Assembly: GCF_901709675.1 (NCBI RefSeq)
Contig: NC_051095.1
Location: 3,905,956-3,969,955, forward strand
Length of the DNA stretch: 64,000 nucleotides
Direction: 5' to 3'
DNA from: Syngnathus acus
Lineage: Eukaryota > Chordata > Actinopteri > Syngnathiformes > Syngnathidae
Below, in pieces: positions 1-13,931 of this stretch. Made by a program: the position numbers and the translations under genes. The notes beneath the pieces were generated by a model that saw only the letters and a list, made by a program, of their open reading frames with translations, was not told the DNA's origin and ran no database searches. Each line of letters starts with the position of its first letter. Position 1 is the stretch's first letter.

Positions 1-14
1 TGCAAAACACTGAC

Positions 15-413
15 CTGCTCCCACCACTAATCGGGGGTGGCGAATAGCGGTTGGGGTTGTAGGAGTCCCGGCCGTGGGTGAGTGGGCGGTGGCCGCGGGC
101 GTCGGGTCCACCTGGGTCCTGTGAAAACGACGACGCTTAGTGGACGTGGACAGTGAAGAGTCCGACAATGACCACAAAATGGCCATCTGACTAAATGAAG
201 AGCGCGATGTAGTCGTACCGTGGCGTTGGTCTTCAAAGGCTTCTTTGTGTCCTGAATGCAAAGCACAAAGTGTCAGCGGCTCATTTGAACGGAGGCCACA
301 TTGAAGCGGATTGCCGGGCTCACCGAGTCGTATTCGTCGTACTCCAGGTCGTCCTGTGGGGCGACGCCACTCACGCAAAGGAGCAGCAGCAGCAACACGC
401 ATGTGGTCTTCAT
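15..413 (-). CDS. Small secreted protein, 5' part only (runs off window)
   Basis: Three coding exons read on the minus strand: 324-413, 219-251 and 15-118, all in one frame, with donors GTGAGC, GTACGA and GTCAGT and acceptors TTCAG and CACAG. The product starts MKTTCVLLLLLLCVSG, a clear signal peptide, followed by an acidic tyrosine-rich stretch (QDDLEYDEYDS), a short basic exon with an N-glycosylation site (NAT), and a Gly/Pro/Arg-rich segment ending PPPISGGSR at a phase-2 donor. So the gene continues left of base 1. I do not recognise the family. The acidic/tyrosine and proline-rich make-up suits an extracellular-matrix or secreted protein, but that is inference. The start is supported by a CCAAT box and a TATA-like box just upstream. 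Alternative: a fast-evolving secreted peptide precursor. Confidence 0.75.
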
Positions 414-451
414 CTTGGCTTTGCTCTTGTGTCCCGCGGCCCTCAAAGACG

Positions 452-490
452 CTTTTTATGCTGGCGCGCTCCACCCCTTGCTCCTATTGG
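452..490 (-). promoter_or_regulatory. Core promoter of the secreted-protein gene (CCAAT + TATA-like)
   Basis: On the minus strand a CCAAT box (486-490) is followed about 28 bp later by CATAAAAAG (452-460) and then, 39 bp further, by the ATG at 413. This spacing fits a TATA promoter with a very short 5' UTR. Motifs are seen directly; promoter function is inferred. Confidence 0.5.
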
Positions 491-614
491 TGGTTCTCTG
501 AGCGTCCAGGTCATCGCACGGCAAACATGACCAGGGACTGACGGGAAACTTAGTCAGTGTCAGGAACCTGCCGGATGTTTGAGTCCAAAGGGTCATCAGC
601 ATGTTGAAGTTGAG

Positions 615-620
615 TTTATT
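615..620 (-). promoter_or_regulatory. Polyadenylation signal of rnf121
   Basis: AATAAA on the minus strand, about 235 bp beyond the rnf121 stop codon and before the promoter of the next gene. It is the first canonical signal downstream of rnf121. Confidence 0.5.
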
Positions 621-853
621 TGATTGGATTTTTGTTTTTGTAAAAAAACAACACCTCAGTGACACACAAAACATTACAACCTCCAAAAGAGACGTAAAGT
701 GAGACAGACATTGTCCAAAAACACGTCAAGCAAAAGGACGCTAGTGTTCAGGAAGCAAAAAAAAAAAAAAAAAAAGCATCCTGATATTTAGTCCATAAAA
801 TGGGGACGTTGCTTCAAGACTCTTGTTTTCGGGAGGCGTCCTCCTCAGGGATA

Positions 854-2558
<1,705 letters not shown>

Positions 2559-2969
2559 CCTGGCGGAATGCGAGTGCCCCGGTGCCGGCAGGTTAGCCGA
2601 ACGGGCTAACGGGAGCTGCCAGCTTAAAGGGCTCAGCTGGGTAACATAACCCCCGACTGTACGGCACAACGAGAGGGTCAAAACGCATCGTGAAGTCTTT
2701 ATTTTGCTTGTTATAAAAAAAATTAACATGCTATTTTCACCCAATTTAAAGTCAATTTATGTGCAAGGGAGTTATGAAAACAAATCATCCACACAGCAGG
2801 TATTGCAAGTGTTTTTATTCTGGTCAAACAGTCATATATATTATATATTAAAAAAAAAAAAAAAACGTATCTTCCAGATGCGCAGACTTGAAGTCAACCT
2901 GTGGAAAGAGGACAAGACAAGCATCAGCATTCTGCCCCATGACCACGACAGATATGTGACAATCCAGCT

Positions 2970-5900
2970 ATTCGCTCAGACATCCAAGGAACAACCATCT
3001 TTGGTCGTGTGACCTCCGGTGGAAACTGCGAATGTTGGGGTCAAGCTGTCATCACAGCGAGAGATAGGTAAAGTAGCTTTTATATTTTTACATACCTGAC
3101 TGGTTTGCTTGTTTGCTTACAAAATGGCCAACACCGGACTTTCACCTGCAACAGAAAATGGAGACTGTCAGTTTTCAATGTAAAACAATTACAACAAGAA
3201 CAGGATGATAAAGTTCGCTCAGACATCCAAGGAATTAGCCGTCTTTGGTCGTGTGACCTCCGGTGGAAACTGCGAATGTTGGGGTCAAGTCGTCATCACA
3301 GCAAGAGAGAGAGAGAGAAAGGTAAAGTAACTTTTTTTTTTACATACCTAACTGGCTTGCTTGTTTGCTTACAAAATGGCCAACACCGGACTTTCACCTG
3401 CAACAGAAAATGGAGACCATCAATTTCAATGTAATCAATTAAAACAAGAACAGGATGATAAAGTTCGCTCAGACATCCAAGGAATTAGCCGTCTTTGGTC
3501 GTGTGACCTCCGGTGGAAACTGCGAATGTTGGGGTCAAGTCGTCATCACAGCAAGAGAGAGAGAGAAAGGTAAAGTAACTTATTTTTTTTTACATACCTA
3601 ACTGGCTTGCTTGTTTGCTTACAAAATGGCCAACACCGGACTTTCACCTGCAACAGAAAATGGAGACCATCAATTTCAATATAATCAATTACAACAAGAA
3701 CAGGATGATAAAGTTCGCTCAGACATCCAAGGAACAACCATCTTTGGTCGTGTGACCTCCGGTGGAAACTGCGAATGTTGGGGTCAAGTTGTCATCACAG
3801 CGAGAGATAGGTAAAGTAGCTTTTATTTTTTTACATACCTGACTGGTTTGCTTGTTTGCTTACAAAATGGCCAACACCGGACTTTCACCTGCAACAGAAA
3901 ATGGAGACTGTCAGTTTTCAATGTAATCAATTACAACAAGAACAGGATGATAAAGTTCGCTCAGACATCCAAGGATTTAGCCGTCTTTGGTCGTGTGACC
4001 TCCGGTGGAAACTGCGAATGTTGGGGTCAAGTCGTCATCACAGCGAGAGAGAGAAAGGTAAAGTAACTTTTATTTTTTTTACATACCTAACTGGCTTGCC
4101 TGTTTGCTTACAAAATGGCCAACACCGGACTTTCACCTGCAACAGAAAATGGAGACCGTCAGTTTTCAATGTAATCAATTACAACAAGAACAGGATGATA
4201 AAGTTCGCTCAGACATCCAAGGATTTAGCCGTCTTTGGTCGTGTGACCTCCGGTGGAAACTGCGAATGTTGGGGTCAAGTCGTCATCACAGCGAGAGAGA
4301 GAAAGGTAAAGTAACTTTTATTTTTTTTACATACCTAACTGGCTTGCTTGTTTGCTTACAAAATGGCCAACACCGGACTTTCACCTGCAACAGAAAATGG
4401 AGACTGTCAGTTTTCAATGTAATCAATTACAACAAGAACAGGATGATAAAGTTCGCTCAGACATCCAAGGATTTAGCCGTCTTTGGTCGTGTGACCTCCG
4501 GTGGAAACTGCGAATGTTGGGGTCAAGTCGTCATCACAGCGAGAGAGAGAAAGGTAAAGTAACTTTTATTTTTTTTACATACCTAACTGGCTTGCTTGTT
4601 TGCTTACAAAATGGCCAACACCGGACTTTCACCTGCAACAGAAAATGGAGACCGTCAGTTTTCAATGTAATCAATTACAACAAGAACAGGATGATAAAGT
4701 TCGCTCAGACATCCAAGGATTTAGCCGTCTTTGGCCGTGTGACCTCCGGTGGAAACTGCGAATGTTGGGGTCAAGTCGTCATCACAGCGAGAGAGAGAAA
4801 GGTAAAGTAACTTTTATTTTTTTTACATACCTAACTGGCTTGCTTGTTTGCTTACAAAATGGCCAACACCGGACTTTCACCTGCAACAGAAAATGGAGCC
4901 CATCAATTTCAATGTAATCAATTACAACAAGAACAGGATTACAAAGTTCGCTCAGACATCCAAGGATTTAGCCGTCTTTGGTCGTGTGACCTCCGGTGGA
5001 AACTGCGAATGTTGGGGTCAAGTCGTCATCACAGCGAGAGAGAGAAAGGTAAAGTAACTTTTATTTTTTTTTACATACCTAACTGGCTTGCTTGTTTGCT
5101 TACAAAATGGCCAACACCGGACTTTCACCTGCAACAGAAAATGGAGACCATCAATTTCAATGTAATCAATTACAACAAGAACAGGATTACAAAGTTCGCT
5201 CAGACATCCAAGGATTTAGCCGTCTTTGGTCGTGTGACCTCCGGTGGAAACTGCGAATGTTGGGGTCAAGTCGTCATCACAGCGAGAGAGAGAAAGGTAA
5301 AGTAACTTTTATTTTTTTTACATACCTAACTGGCTTGCTTGTTTGCTTACAAAATGGCCAACACCGGACTTTCACCTGCAACAGAAAATGGAGACCATCA
5401 ATTTCAATATAATCAATTACAACAAGAACAGGATGATAAAGTTCGCTCAGACATCCAAGGAACAACCATCTTTGGTCGTGTGACCTCCGGTGGAAACTGC
5501 GAATGTTGGGGTCAAGTTGTCATCACAGCGAGAGATAGGTAAAGTAGCTTTTATTTTTTTACATACCTGACTGGTTTGCTTGTTTGCTTACAAAATGGCC
5601 AACACCGGACTTTCACCTGCAACAGAAAATGGAGACTGTCAGTTTTCAATGTAATCAATTACAACAAGAACAGGATGATAAAGTTCGCTCAGACATCCAA
5701 GGATTTAGCCGTCTTTGGTCGTGTGACCTCCGGTGGAAACTGCGAATGTTGGGGTCAAGTCGTCATCACAGCGAGAGAGAGAAAGGTAAAGTAACTTTTA
5801 TTTTTTTTACATACCTAACTGGCTTGCCTGTTTGCTTACAAAATGGCCAACACCGGACTTTCACCTGCAACAGAAAATGGAGACCGTCAGTTTTCAATGT

Positions 5901-8740
5901 AATCAATTACAACAAGAACAGGATGATAAAGTTCGCTCAGACATCCAAGGATTTAGCCGTCTTTGGTCGTGTGACCTCCGGTGGAAACTGCGAATGTTGG
6001 GGTCAAGTCGTCATCACAGCGAGAGAGAGAAAGGTAAAGTAACTTTTATTTTTTTTACATACCTAACTGGCTTGCTTGTTTGCTTACAAAATGGCCAACA
6101 CCGGACTTTCACCTGCAACAGAAAATGGAGCCCATCAATTTCAATGTAATCAATTACAACAAGAACAGGATTACAAAGTTCGCTCAGACATCCAAGGATT
6201 TAGCCGTCTTTGGTCGTGTGACCTCCGGTGGAAACTGCGAATGTTGGGGTCAAGTCGTCATCACAGCGAGAGAGAGAAAGGTAAAGTAACTTTTATTTTT
6301 TTACATACCTAACTGGCTTGCTTGTTTGCTTACAAAATGGCCAACACCGGACTTTCACCTGCAACAGAAAATGGAGACCATCAATTTCAATGTAATCAAT
6401 TACAACAAGAACAGGATTACAAAGTTCGCTCAGACATCCAAGGATTTAGCCGTCTTTGGTCGTGTGACCTCCGGTGGAAACTGCGAATGTTGGGGTCAAG
6501 TCGTCATCACAGCGAGAGAGAGAAAGGTAAAGTAACTTTTATTTTTTTTACATACCTAACTGGCTTGCTTGTTTGCTTACAAAATGGCCAACACCGGACT
6601 TTCACCTGCAACAGAAAATGGAGACCATCAATTTCAATATAATCAATTACAACAAGAACAGGATGATAAAGTTCGCTCAGACATCCAAGGAACAACCATC
6701 TTTGGTCGTGTGACCTCCGGTGGAAACTGCGAATGTTGGGGTCAAGTTGTCATCACAGCGAGAGATAGGTAAAGTAGCTTTTATTTTTTTACATACCTGA
6801 CTGGTTTGCTTGTTTGCTTACAAAATGGCCAACACCGGACTTTCACCTGCAACAGAAAATGGAGACCGTCAGTTTTCAATGTAATCAATTACAACAAGAA
6901 CAGGATGATAAAGTTCGCTCAGACATCCAAGGATTTAGCCGTCTTTGGTCGTGTGACCTCCGGTGGAAACTGCGAATGTTGGGGTCAAGTCGTCATCACA
7001 GCGAGAGAGAGAAAGGTAAAGTAACTTTTATTTTTTTTACATACCTAACTGGCTTGCTTGTTTGCTTACAAAATGGCCAACACCGGACTTTCACCTGCAA
7101 CAGAAAATGGAGACCATCAATTTCAATATAATCAATTACAACAAGAACAGGATGATAAAGTTCGCTCAGACATCCAAGGAACAACCATCTTTGGTCGTGT
7201 GACCTCCGGTGGAAACTGCGAATGTTGGGGTCAAGTTGTCATCACAGCGAGAGATAGGTAAAGTAGCTTTTATTTTTTTTACATACCTGACTGGTTTGCT
7301 TGTTTGCTTACAAAATGGCCAACACCGGACTTTCACCTGCAACAGAAAATGGAGACTGTCAGTTTTCAATGTAATCAATTACAACAAGAACAGGATGATA
7401 AAGTTCGCTCAGACATCCAAGGAATTAGCCGTCTTTGGTCGTGTGACCTCCGGTGGAAACTGCGAATGTTGGGGTCAAGTCGTCATCACAGCAAGAGAGA
7501 GAGAGAAAGGTAAAGTAACTTTTATTTTTTTTTTACATACCTAACTGGCTTGCTTGTTTGCTTACAAAATGGCCAACACCAGACTTTCACCTGCAACAGA
7601 AAATGGAGACCATCAATTTCAATGTAATCAATTACAACAAGAACAGGATGATAAAGTTCGCTCAGACATCCAAGGAATTAGCCGTCTTTGGTCGTGTGAC
7701 CTCCGGTGGAAACTGCGAATGTTGGGGTCAAGTCGTCATCACAGCGAGAGAAAGGTAAAGTAGCTTTTTTTTTTTTTTTACATACCTAACTGGCTTGCTT
7801 GTTTGCTTACAAAATGGCCAACACCGGACTTTCACCTGCAACAGAAAATGGAGACCATCAATTTCAATGTAATCAATTACAACAAGAACAGGATTACAAA
7901 GTTCGCTCAGACATCCAAGGATTTAGCCGTCTTTGGTCGTGTGACCTCCGGTGGAAACTGCGAATGTTGGGGTCAAGTCGTCATCACAGCGAAATGACAA
8001 TCTAAAGTAGCTTTTTTTTTTTTTTAACATACCTTACTGGCTTGCTTGCTAACAAAATGGCGAACACCGGACTTTCACCTGGAACAGAAAATAGAGACCG
8101 TCAGTTTTCAATGTAATCAATTACGACAAGAAGCAGGATTATAAAGTTCGCTCAGACATCCAAGAAAGTGTTTGGCCGTCTTTGGTCGTGTGACCTCCGG
8201 TGGAAACTGCAAATGTTGGGGTCAAGTTGTCATCACAGCGAAAGGAAAAAAGTTTAAGTAGCTTTTTTTTTTTTTTTTTTTTTTTAAAACATACCCAACT
8301 GGCTTGCTTGCTCACAAAATGGCCAACACCGGACTTTCACCTGCAACAGAAAATGGAGACCGTCAATTTCAATGTAATCAATTACAACAAGAACAGGATT
8401 ACAAAGTTCGCTCAGACATCCAAGGATTTAGCCGTCTTTGGTCGTGTGACCTCTGGTGGAAACTACGAATGTTGGGGTCAAGTCGTCATCACAGCGAAAG
8501 GAAAAAAGTTAAGGTAGCTTTTATTTACATACCATACTGGCTTGCTTGCTTACAAAATGGCCAGGCACCGGACTTTCACCTGGAACAAAAAATAGAGACA
8601 GTCAGTTTTCAATGTAATCAATTGCGACAAGAAGCAGGATCATAAAGTTCGCTCAGACATCCAAGGAATTAGCCGTCTTTGGTCGTGTGACCTCTGGTGG
8701 AAACTACGAATGTTAGGGGAAAAGTCATCATCACAGCGAG
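2970..8740. repeat. Satellite A: ~248-bp tandem array, 23 full units plus a partial first unit
   Basis: A tandem array with each unit containing AAAATGGCCAACACCGGAC (with variants). Those ATGs lie at 3124, 3376, 3626, 3867, 4115, 4363, 4611, 4859, 5107, 5354, 5595, 5843, 6091, 6337, 6584, 6825, 7073, 7315, 7569, 7814, 8057, 8319 and 8557; the typical spacing is 241-252 bp. The partial unit at the left begins at about 2970 and is joined to unique sequence from 2870. The last three units are the most diverged, as expected at an array edge. Each unit ends in a GAGAGA/poly-T stretch of variable length. Because 248 is not a multiple of three, open frames drift between units; two plus-strand frames stay open for up to 152 codons. 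I see no evidence of a real gene in it. Confidence 0.95.
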
Positions 8741-9240
8741 TGGATGAAGAAATCAATGAAGTATAGAACAAAGTTTCAAACCTGTTGTAGTTTCCTAATG
8801 AGATGACTGCCAAGTTCTGCAATCACAATGAATCACAAATTTGAAACGGGCACTTGACCACGTGTTAGCATTAGCCCACGTGTTGACATATCAAGCGAAT
8901 ATTGTTTAATATTGTTTGATATTAACTAGTAGTTAAACTACTTTCAAAAATAAAAAGAGGCGGTTGAAAAGTGTGTAACTAAGCATTCGGTATGCTATTG
9001 ACAAATTAAGCAACGGTGGTCTCTCAGAACGAGGCGCAAAGACCATCGTCAACCATCCGTGTAGTACAGTAATCCCACATGCAAACTACTTGCACAATAA
9101 GATATACTGTGCTTTTCTTATAAAAGAGAGCAAAGTATTAGGTGATCAAAGATGGACATTGCATTTTAGTTACCACTATCTTTGAGCTTACCTAACGCCT
9201 TAGCAAGCAGGATCCAAATGGGCTGTGCCGACTCCGATTC
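8741..9240. other. Spacer between Satellite A and the TRIM2-like gene
   Basis: AT-rich unique-looking sequence without an open frame, splice pattern or repeat that I can support. Confidence 0.6.
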
Positions 9241-9244
9241 TTCG

Positions 9245-9538
9245 TATATATAGCCTCTTGTACATCATCGCCACCTGGCGGCTGGAGGGGAAACGACGGA
9301 TCCCTCCTCTAAACCTTTTCGTGATTGGCGGACGTTACAATGACGCCGATTGGACGCCTTATCCCCACCCCCGCCTCCGTCTGTTTCTGCTGCTGCTGCT
9401 GGTGTTGCCATGATGATGATGATGATGGTGACAGCCCCCCTCCTCACACACACACGCAGACAGAGGCAGAAAAGGATGGCTTGAGGCTGGAAAACGCACA
9501 CATGCTGTTCGGCCGTGCGTCCGTCGCACTGGAACCTG
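9245..9538 (+). promoter_or_regulatory. Probable promoter and 5' UTR exon of the TRIM2-like gene
   Basis: TATATATAG at 9245-9253 stands before a GC-richer segment with a GATGAT run and a good donor (CCTG|GTGAGT, exon end 9538). This would be a non-coding first exon joined to the exon containing the ATG at 10932. An open frame from 9325 is cysteine- and aspartate-repeat rich and looks like translated microsatellite. The assignment to the downstream gene is inference. Confidence 0.4.
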
Positions 9539-10856
9539 GTGAGTATCTCCCCGCCCGCCTTTTGCATGACACTACGCGGTGATGAAATGGTGGGTGAAGG
9601 AGTGAAGATGGAGGGATGATGATGGAGGGAGGAGACAGGAGCATCTGTAGCTTGTCCCTGTGCGACATCCGGCCTGCGTGTGAGCCTGAAGTTAGCATCC
9701 CGGGTGCTAATAGTGACAGCGGCTATGCCACCGAAGTGACATATGTCATGATAGGAATAATCGTATAATGACTGTAAGATCGTTAAATGCAAACTATATT
9801 GAATGTCACTTTGCAAAAATACAGAACGGATGATGATACCATACAGTGAACGCCCAGGGAGTTTCCATTAATTCAAATGAGCAAAGACCAAGCCCTGCCG
9901 ATTTTTTATAATTACCTCTATCAACAGTTTAAAACAGTAAATATAACACGAATCATGATCCATAAACCCGATAAACTCGCAGTTGACTAAACAACAGTGC
10001 TTTGAGATAACAGTGTGGATAGTTTTTCGAGATAAGAGCCCTCGTTCAGACGATTTGTTTGCTTTGACTCGAGAGTAAAAAATTGAGATAAGAGCATTGT
10101 ATCGTTACATATAAAAAATTGAGATAAGAGCATTGTATTGTTACCTTTAAAAAAAAGACGCTTCAGGCTGTTGAAGAGAATTACATGTTGTGTACTGTAT
10201 GTGAAACAATAGCTTTGCCTCTGGAGAGTTCATTAGCTAAATGCTAACAAAAAGTGCAAAATGAGCTAAACAATCTGTCATAGTTGTCGCTGTGATCTTT
10301 TAATGAATTGATATTTAAACACAAATAGTGAGGTGACATGAGTAGACTGACCATATAACAAGACTTCCAACCAGCTATTCTTTATCCTCTGCGGAGATCA
10401 ACTAAAATAATTTTCTCTTACTGGGCCAGTTAGAGTTATTGTGAAACTCTTTAATTTGTGTCTGCAGGAGTGCATTATTCTCCCCCTTGGAAGGGTTTAA
10501 TGTCATTCCCATGAATTCAAATGAGCAAAAAAGATTTTGTGTTTTGACTTATGAGTGAGGTCACGGAACAAATGGGATTTGTATGTCAAGCTGCCAATGC
10601 AAATGCACGTGTATGAGACGTACTGTATGCGTAAATGTAACATTTTAGGATCAAAAGCTCCGCTTTTGGTCTCCATGGCAACCACAGCATCACCCTCACT
10701 AAAGACATGAGTGTGACCTACTTAACTGTTCTCGCGGGTGTGTGGGGGGGGGCGTCTCCGTCATAAACATCTTCTCTTTCTATTCCGTAAGATGCCGAGT
10801 GAACGTCGTTTGTGTGTTTGCGGGCTCGGTTCGCTTATGACTTGGGTCGGCTCTGA
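9539..10856 (+). other. Putative first intron of the TRIM2-like gene; no RING exon seen
   Basis: AT-rich, with direct repeats of a GAGATAAGAGC-like motif near 10010-10135. I searched it by eye in all frames for the TRIM2 RING pattern (paired CxxC, then CxHxxC, then CPxC) and found none. Confidence 0.5.
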
Positions 10857-10931
10857 CAGCCTCATGGACTGAGGGCGGTGCGGAGAGCATCGCAGCAGAG
10901 ACGTCCCTCGACCGTCTCGCCGCCCAAGCTG

Positions 10932-13931
10932 ATGGCGGGGCATCAACACTCTCCAGACAGCAGCAGTGAGGAGTGCACCGTGCTTGAGGCTCCGCCCACT
11001 AAAGACACTTGCCCGCAGCACGGTGGCAAGGTGAGCTTTGCCGGGCAACCACATGATACGTGGCCGCTCCGTCGCCATCCTTGACGTCGCGTCATCCGCA
11101 GGTGTCCGAGTACTGCCGGGCGTGCACACGTGCGCTGTGTGGCGAGTGCGTGCCTGAGCACAGCGAGCACCCCAGGGTGCCTTTAAGCGAGGCCTTGGAG
11201 CAGCACCGATGCACCTTGGAGGCAGGGATGAGGGCGGCTCACGACAGGTGAAAGGAGATGGTGACTTGAGTATTGGTCACTTGGGTTCAAGTCGCCAAAT
11301 TTGGGACTGCTACTGCTCTCCAGACTACCGCAGATTTCCACCGCTGCCGCGGTGGTGGGAGAGATGGTCCAGCAGTTGACCAATCAGAGAACGGCCATCG
11401 AGGAGGACATCCAGTCTAGCTTCGAGGATCTTCACAAGCAGCTTGACGTGAGGAAGAGCGTTCTTCTCATGGAGCTGGAAGTCACCTTTGGCCTCAAGCA
11501 CAAGGTGATTGAAGTGAAACACAATATTTTGTGTAACCATGAAGTGAAGTGGTTCTGAGTCCACGAGTTATTTGTCGTATGTGGTGACCCCAGGTGCTCC
11601 AGTCTCAGCTTGAGAGCCTCCTGCAGGGAGAGGCCACCGTGTCGTCTGCTTGCACCCGCGCAGAGGAAGTCTTGGCGACGGAGGCGTGTGCGAGCGACTT
11701 GGAAGTGGAGCTGGACCTCAAGGAGAAGCTGGAGGAGCTGGCCAGACGAGGCGTGTCGTGCCAACCGGAGGAGAACGACCAGCTGGACCTGGTCCTGGAG
11801 ACGGACGGACTGCGCAAATGGATCCACAATCTGGGCACCATTGTGACCACCAGGTAGGAGGCTTCTAATTTAGAGATTCCAGAGGAAACTTAACTGAAAA
11901 GGTTTTTGGGAATGCGTTGAACAGGCAGAGTGAGGCTAAGCCTCAAGGCGGTTTGACTTTAATCCACGTTATCCTCTTTCTCAGTGCTGTGGCGAGCCAG
12001 AGCGAGGCTATGGGCACCGGACTGGAACAGTGCATCGTGGGACTCCCTTCCTCCGTCACCATAGTAACCAGAGACAAATCCGGAGGGGCTTGCAAGAGCG
12101 GCAATGCCATCTTGTCAGCTGAGGTCGTGAATATGGCCGCCGAAGCAAAATGTGGCTTAGGCTTTCTAAACTTTTTTTTTTTTTTTCACACAGGTGTTCA
12201 CGCCGGACGGCAGCATCGTGGACGGCGAGATCGTGGACCACAAGAACGGAACGTACGAATTTGTTTACGTGCTTCCCAAAGAGGGCGACTTTTCACTGGC
12301 GCTGCGTCTGTACGACCAACACATTAAGGGAAGTCCCTTCAAGCTGAACGTTGGCATGTCACAGGTGGGCCAAAAACACAGTAGAGTGTGTGCGTAGTTT
12401 AAAGCGATGCTCATAACACCAGTTTTGACCGCCAGGTGTCGCCCTCCACCACCACGCCGTCCAACTCTGCGGCCAACGCCACGCCGTCCACAGGTTCCTC
12501 AGAGGGCGCCAAGAGACGTGGAAAGTCCCCCGGCCAGAAGAAGAAAGGCTCCAAGAGGGCCAGCAGCGCCCTGGGAACACCACGCCGCAAAACCCAGAAC
12601 CCCATCGAGGACGACCTCATCTTTCGGATCGGAACCAAGGGACGGAACAAAGGGGAGTTTACCAACCTTCAAGGGGTCGCCGCAGCTGCCAGCGGGAACA
12701 TCTTGATCGCTGACAGCAACAACCAGTGTGTGCAGGTGACACATTGCGATCACCATATTGAAGGGAAAAAATGCACTTTGAGTAGATCTGTTTTCAAAAT
12801 TGTTTTGTTTGAATAATTGTTTCTGGTGTTTCAGGTGTTCTCCAGCCAGGGAGAGTTCAAGAGTCGATTTGGGGTCCGCGGACGGTCGCCGGGGCAACTG
12901 CAGCGACCCACGGGTGTGGCGGTGCACGCCAGTGGTGACATCATCATCGCCGACTATGACAACAAGTGGGTCAGCATCTTCTCCAGCGATGGCAAGTTCA
13001 AGGTGGGTGTCAATCACATTCATTGTAAATTCTAAATTGCGATGGACCTGAAGCTGGATGATAACAAGGATATGGAATAAATGCTCAAATCGCGTTGGGC
13101 TTGCTAACGCTAAGGTTGTCACGCTCACACGGGTGGACAGGCCAAGCTGGGCTCGGGCAGGCTGATGGGACCCAAAGGTGTGTCGGTGGACAATGAGGGT
13201 CACGTGATTGTGGTGGACAACAAAGCGTGCACGGTCTTCATCTTCCAGCTGAGCGGAAAGCTCGTCACCAAATTCGGGAGCCGCGGGAATGGCGCCAAAC
13301 AGTTTGCAGGTAAGGCGCGTCGGACGGATCACTTGACCGACTCGACGGCTTCACCTTTGTGTGCTTGCGACTCCGAGGTCCGCACTTCGCCGCCGTCAAC
13401 AAGAACAATGAGATCATCGTGACCGACTTCCACAACCACTCCGTCAAGGTAGCAAAGTTCGCCCAATCAAAGATTCAAGACTTCTTTGTTATGTCATAGA
13501 CATTGTTTTCAGATTCAAGACTTGTGTCTGTGCCTGCCAGGTATTCACGCCCGAAGGAGAACTGCTCCTCAAGTTCGGCTCCAACGGCGAAGGCAACGGA
13601 CAGTTCAACGCCCCCACCGGCGTGGCTGTGGACACCAACGGGAATATCATTGTGGCTGACTGGGGCAACAGTAGAATACAGGTCCGCTGTGTTTGTGCCC
13701 CCCACAAACAAAAAACTTCCCGAGTCCTCTGCAATAAAACTAAAACATCCTTATTGTTTTCCTGTTCAAACCATGAAGGTGTTTGACGGTAGCGGTTCTT
13801 TCCTGTCCTACATCAACACGTCGGCCGACCCCCTGTATGGGCCGCAGGGATTGGCCCTGACCCAGGATGGACACGTGGTGGTGGCTGACTCAGGAAACCA
13901 CTGCTTCAAAGTTTACCGCTATCTACAATGA
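10932..13931 (+). CDS. trim2: TRIM2-like B-box/coiled-coil/filamin/NHL protein lacking the RING
   Basis: Exons 10932-11030, 11102-11247, 11324-11504, 11594-11853, 11985-12123, 12194-12364, 12436-12735, 12835-13002, 13141-13309, 13378-13448, 13541-13681, 13779-13931 give 665 aa; human TRIM2/TRIM3 are about 744. Order: B-box from about residue 27 (CPQH, YCRAC, LCGEC, EHSEH), coiled coil 70-215, filamin/ABP280 domain about 232-330 ([12 protein letters not shown]), basic linker, six NHL repeats 390-663 ending CFKVYRYLQ. The coiled coil ([21 protein letters not shown]) and the [17 protein letters not shown] linker are closer to TRIM2 than TRIM3. The ATG chosen aligns with the Met just after the RING in TRIM2; the frame is closed by TGA at 10854, so no RING can be encoded contiguously. 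The donor after 12123 (GTCGTG) is weak but keeps frame. NHL proteins bind RNA or cargo; without a RING, E3 activity is doubtful. Confidence 0.92.

Noticed and set aside
3856-7261. Repeated open frames of 67-152 codons within Satellite A, as a repetitive protein gene.
   Set aside because: The period is not a multiple of three, frames shift from unit to unit, different frames are equally open, and there are stops every second unit; this is amplified non-coding DNA unless transcripts show otherwise.
9325-9582. Cysteine/aspartate-rich open frame before the TRIM2-like gene as its missing N terminus or RING.
   Set aside because: The Cys and Asp runs come from TGC and GAT trinucleotide repeats; there is no His and no RING spacing.
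9618-9770. Small frame MMMEGGDRSICSLSLCDIRP... with several cysteines as a RING remnant.
   Set aside because: Cysteine spacing does not fit a RING, there is no CPxC pair, and it ends after about 41 codons without a donor that would join the next exon in frame.
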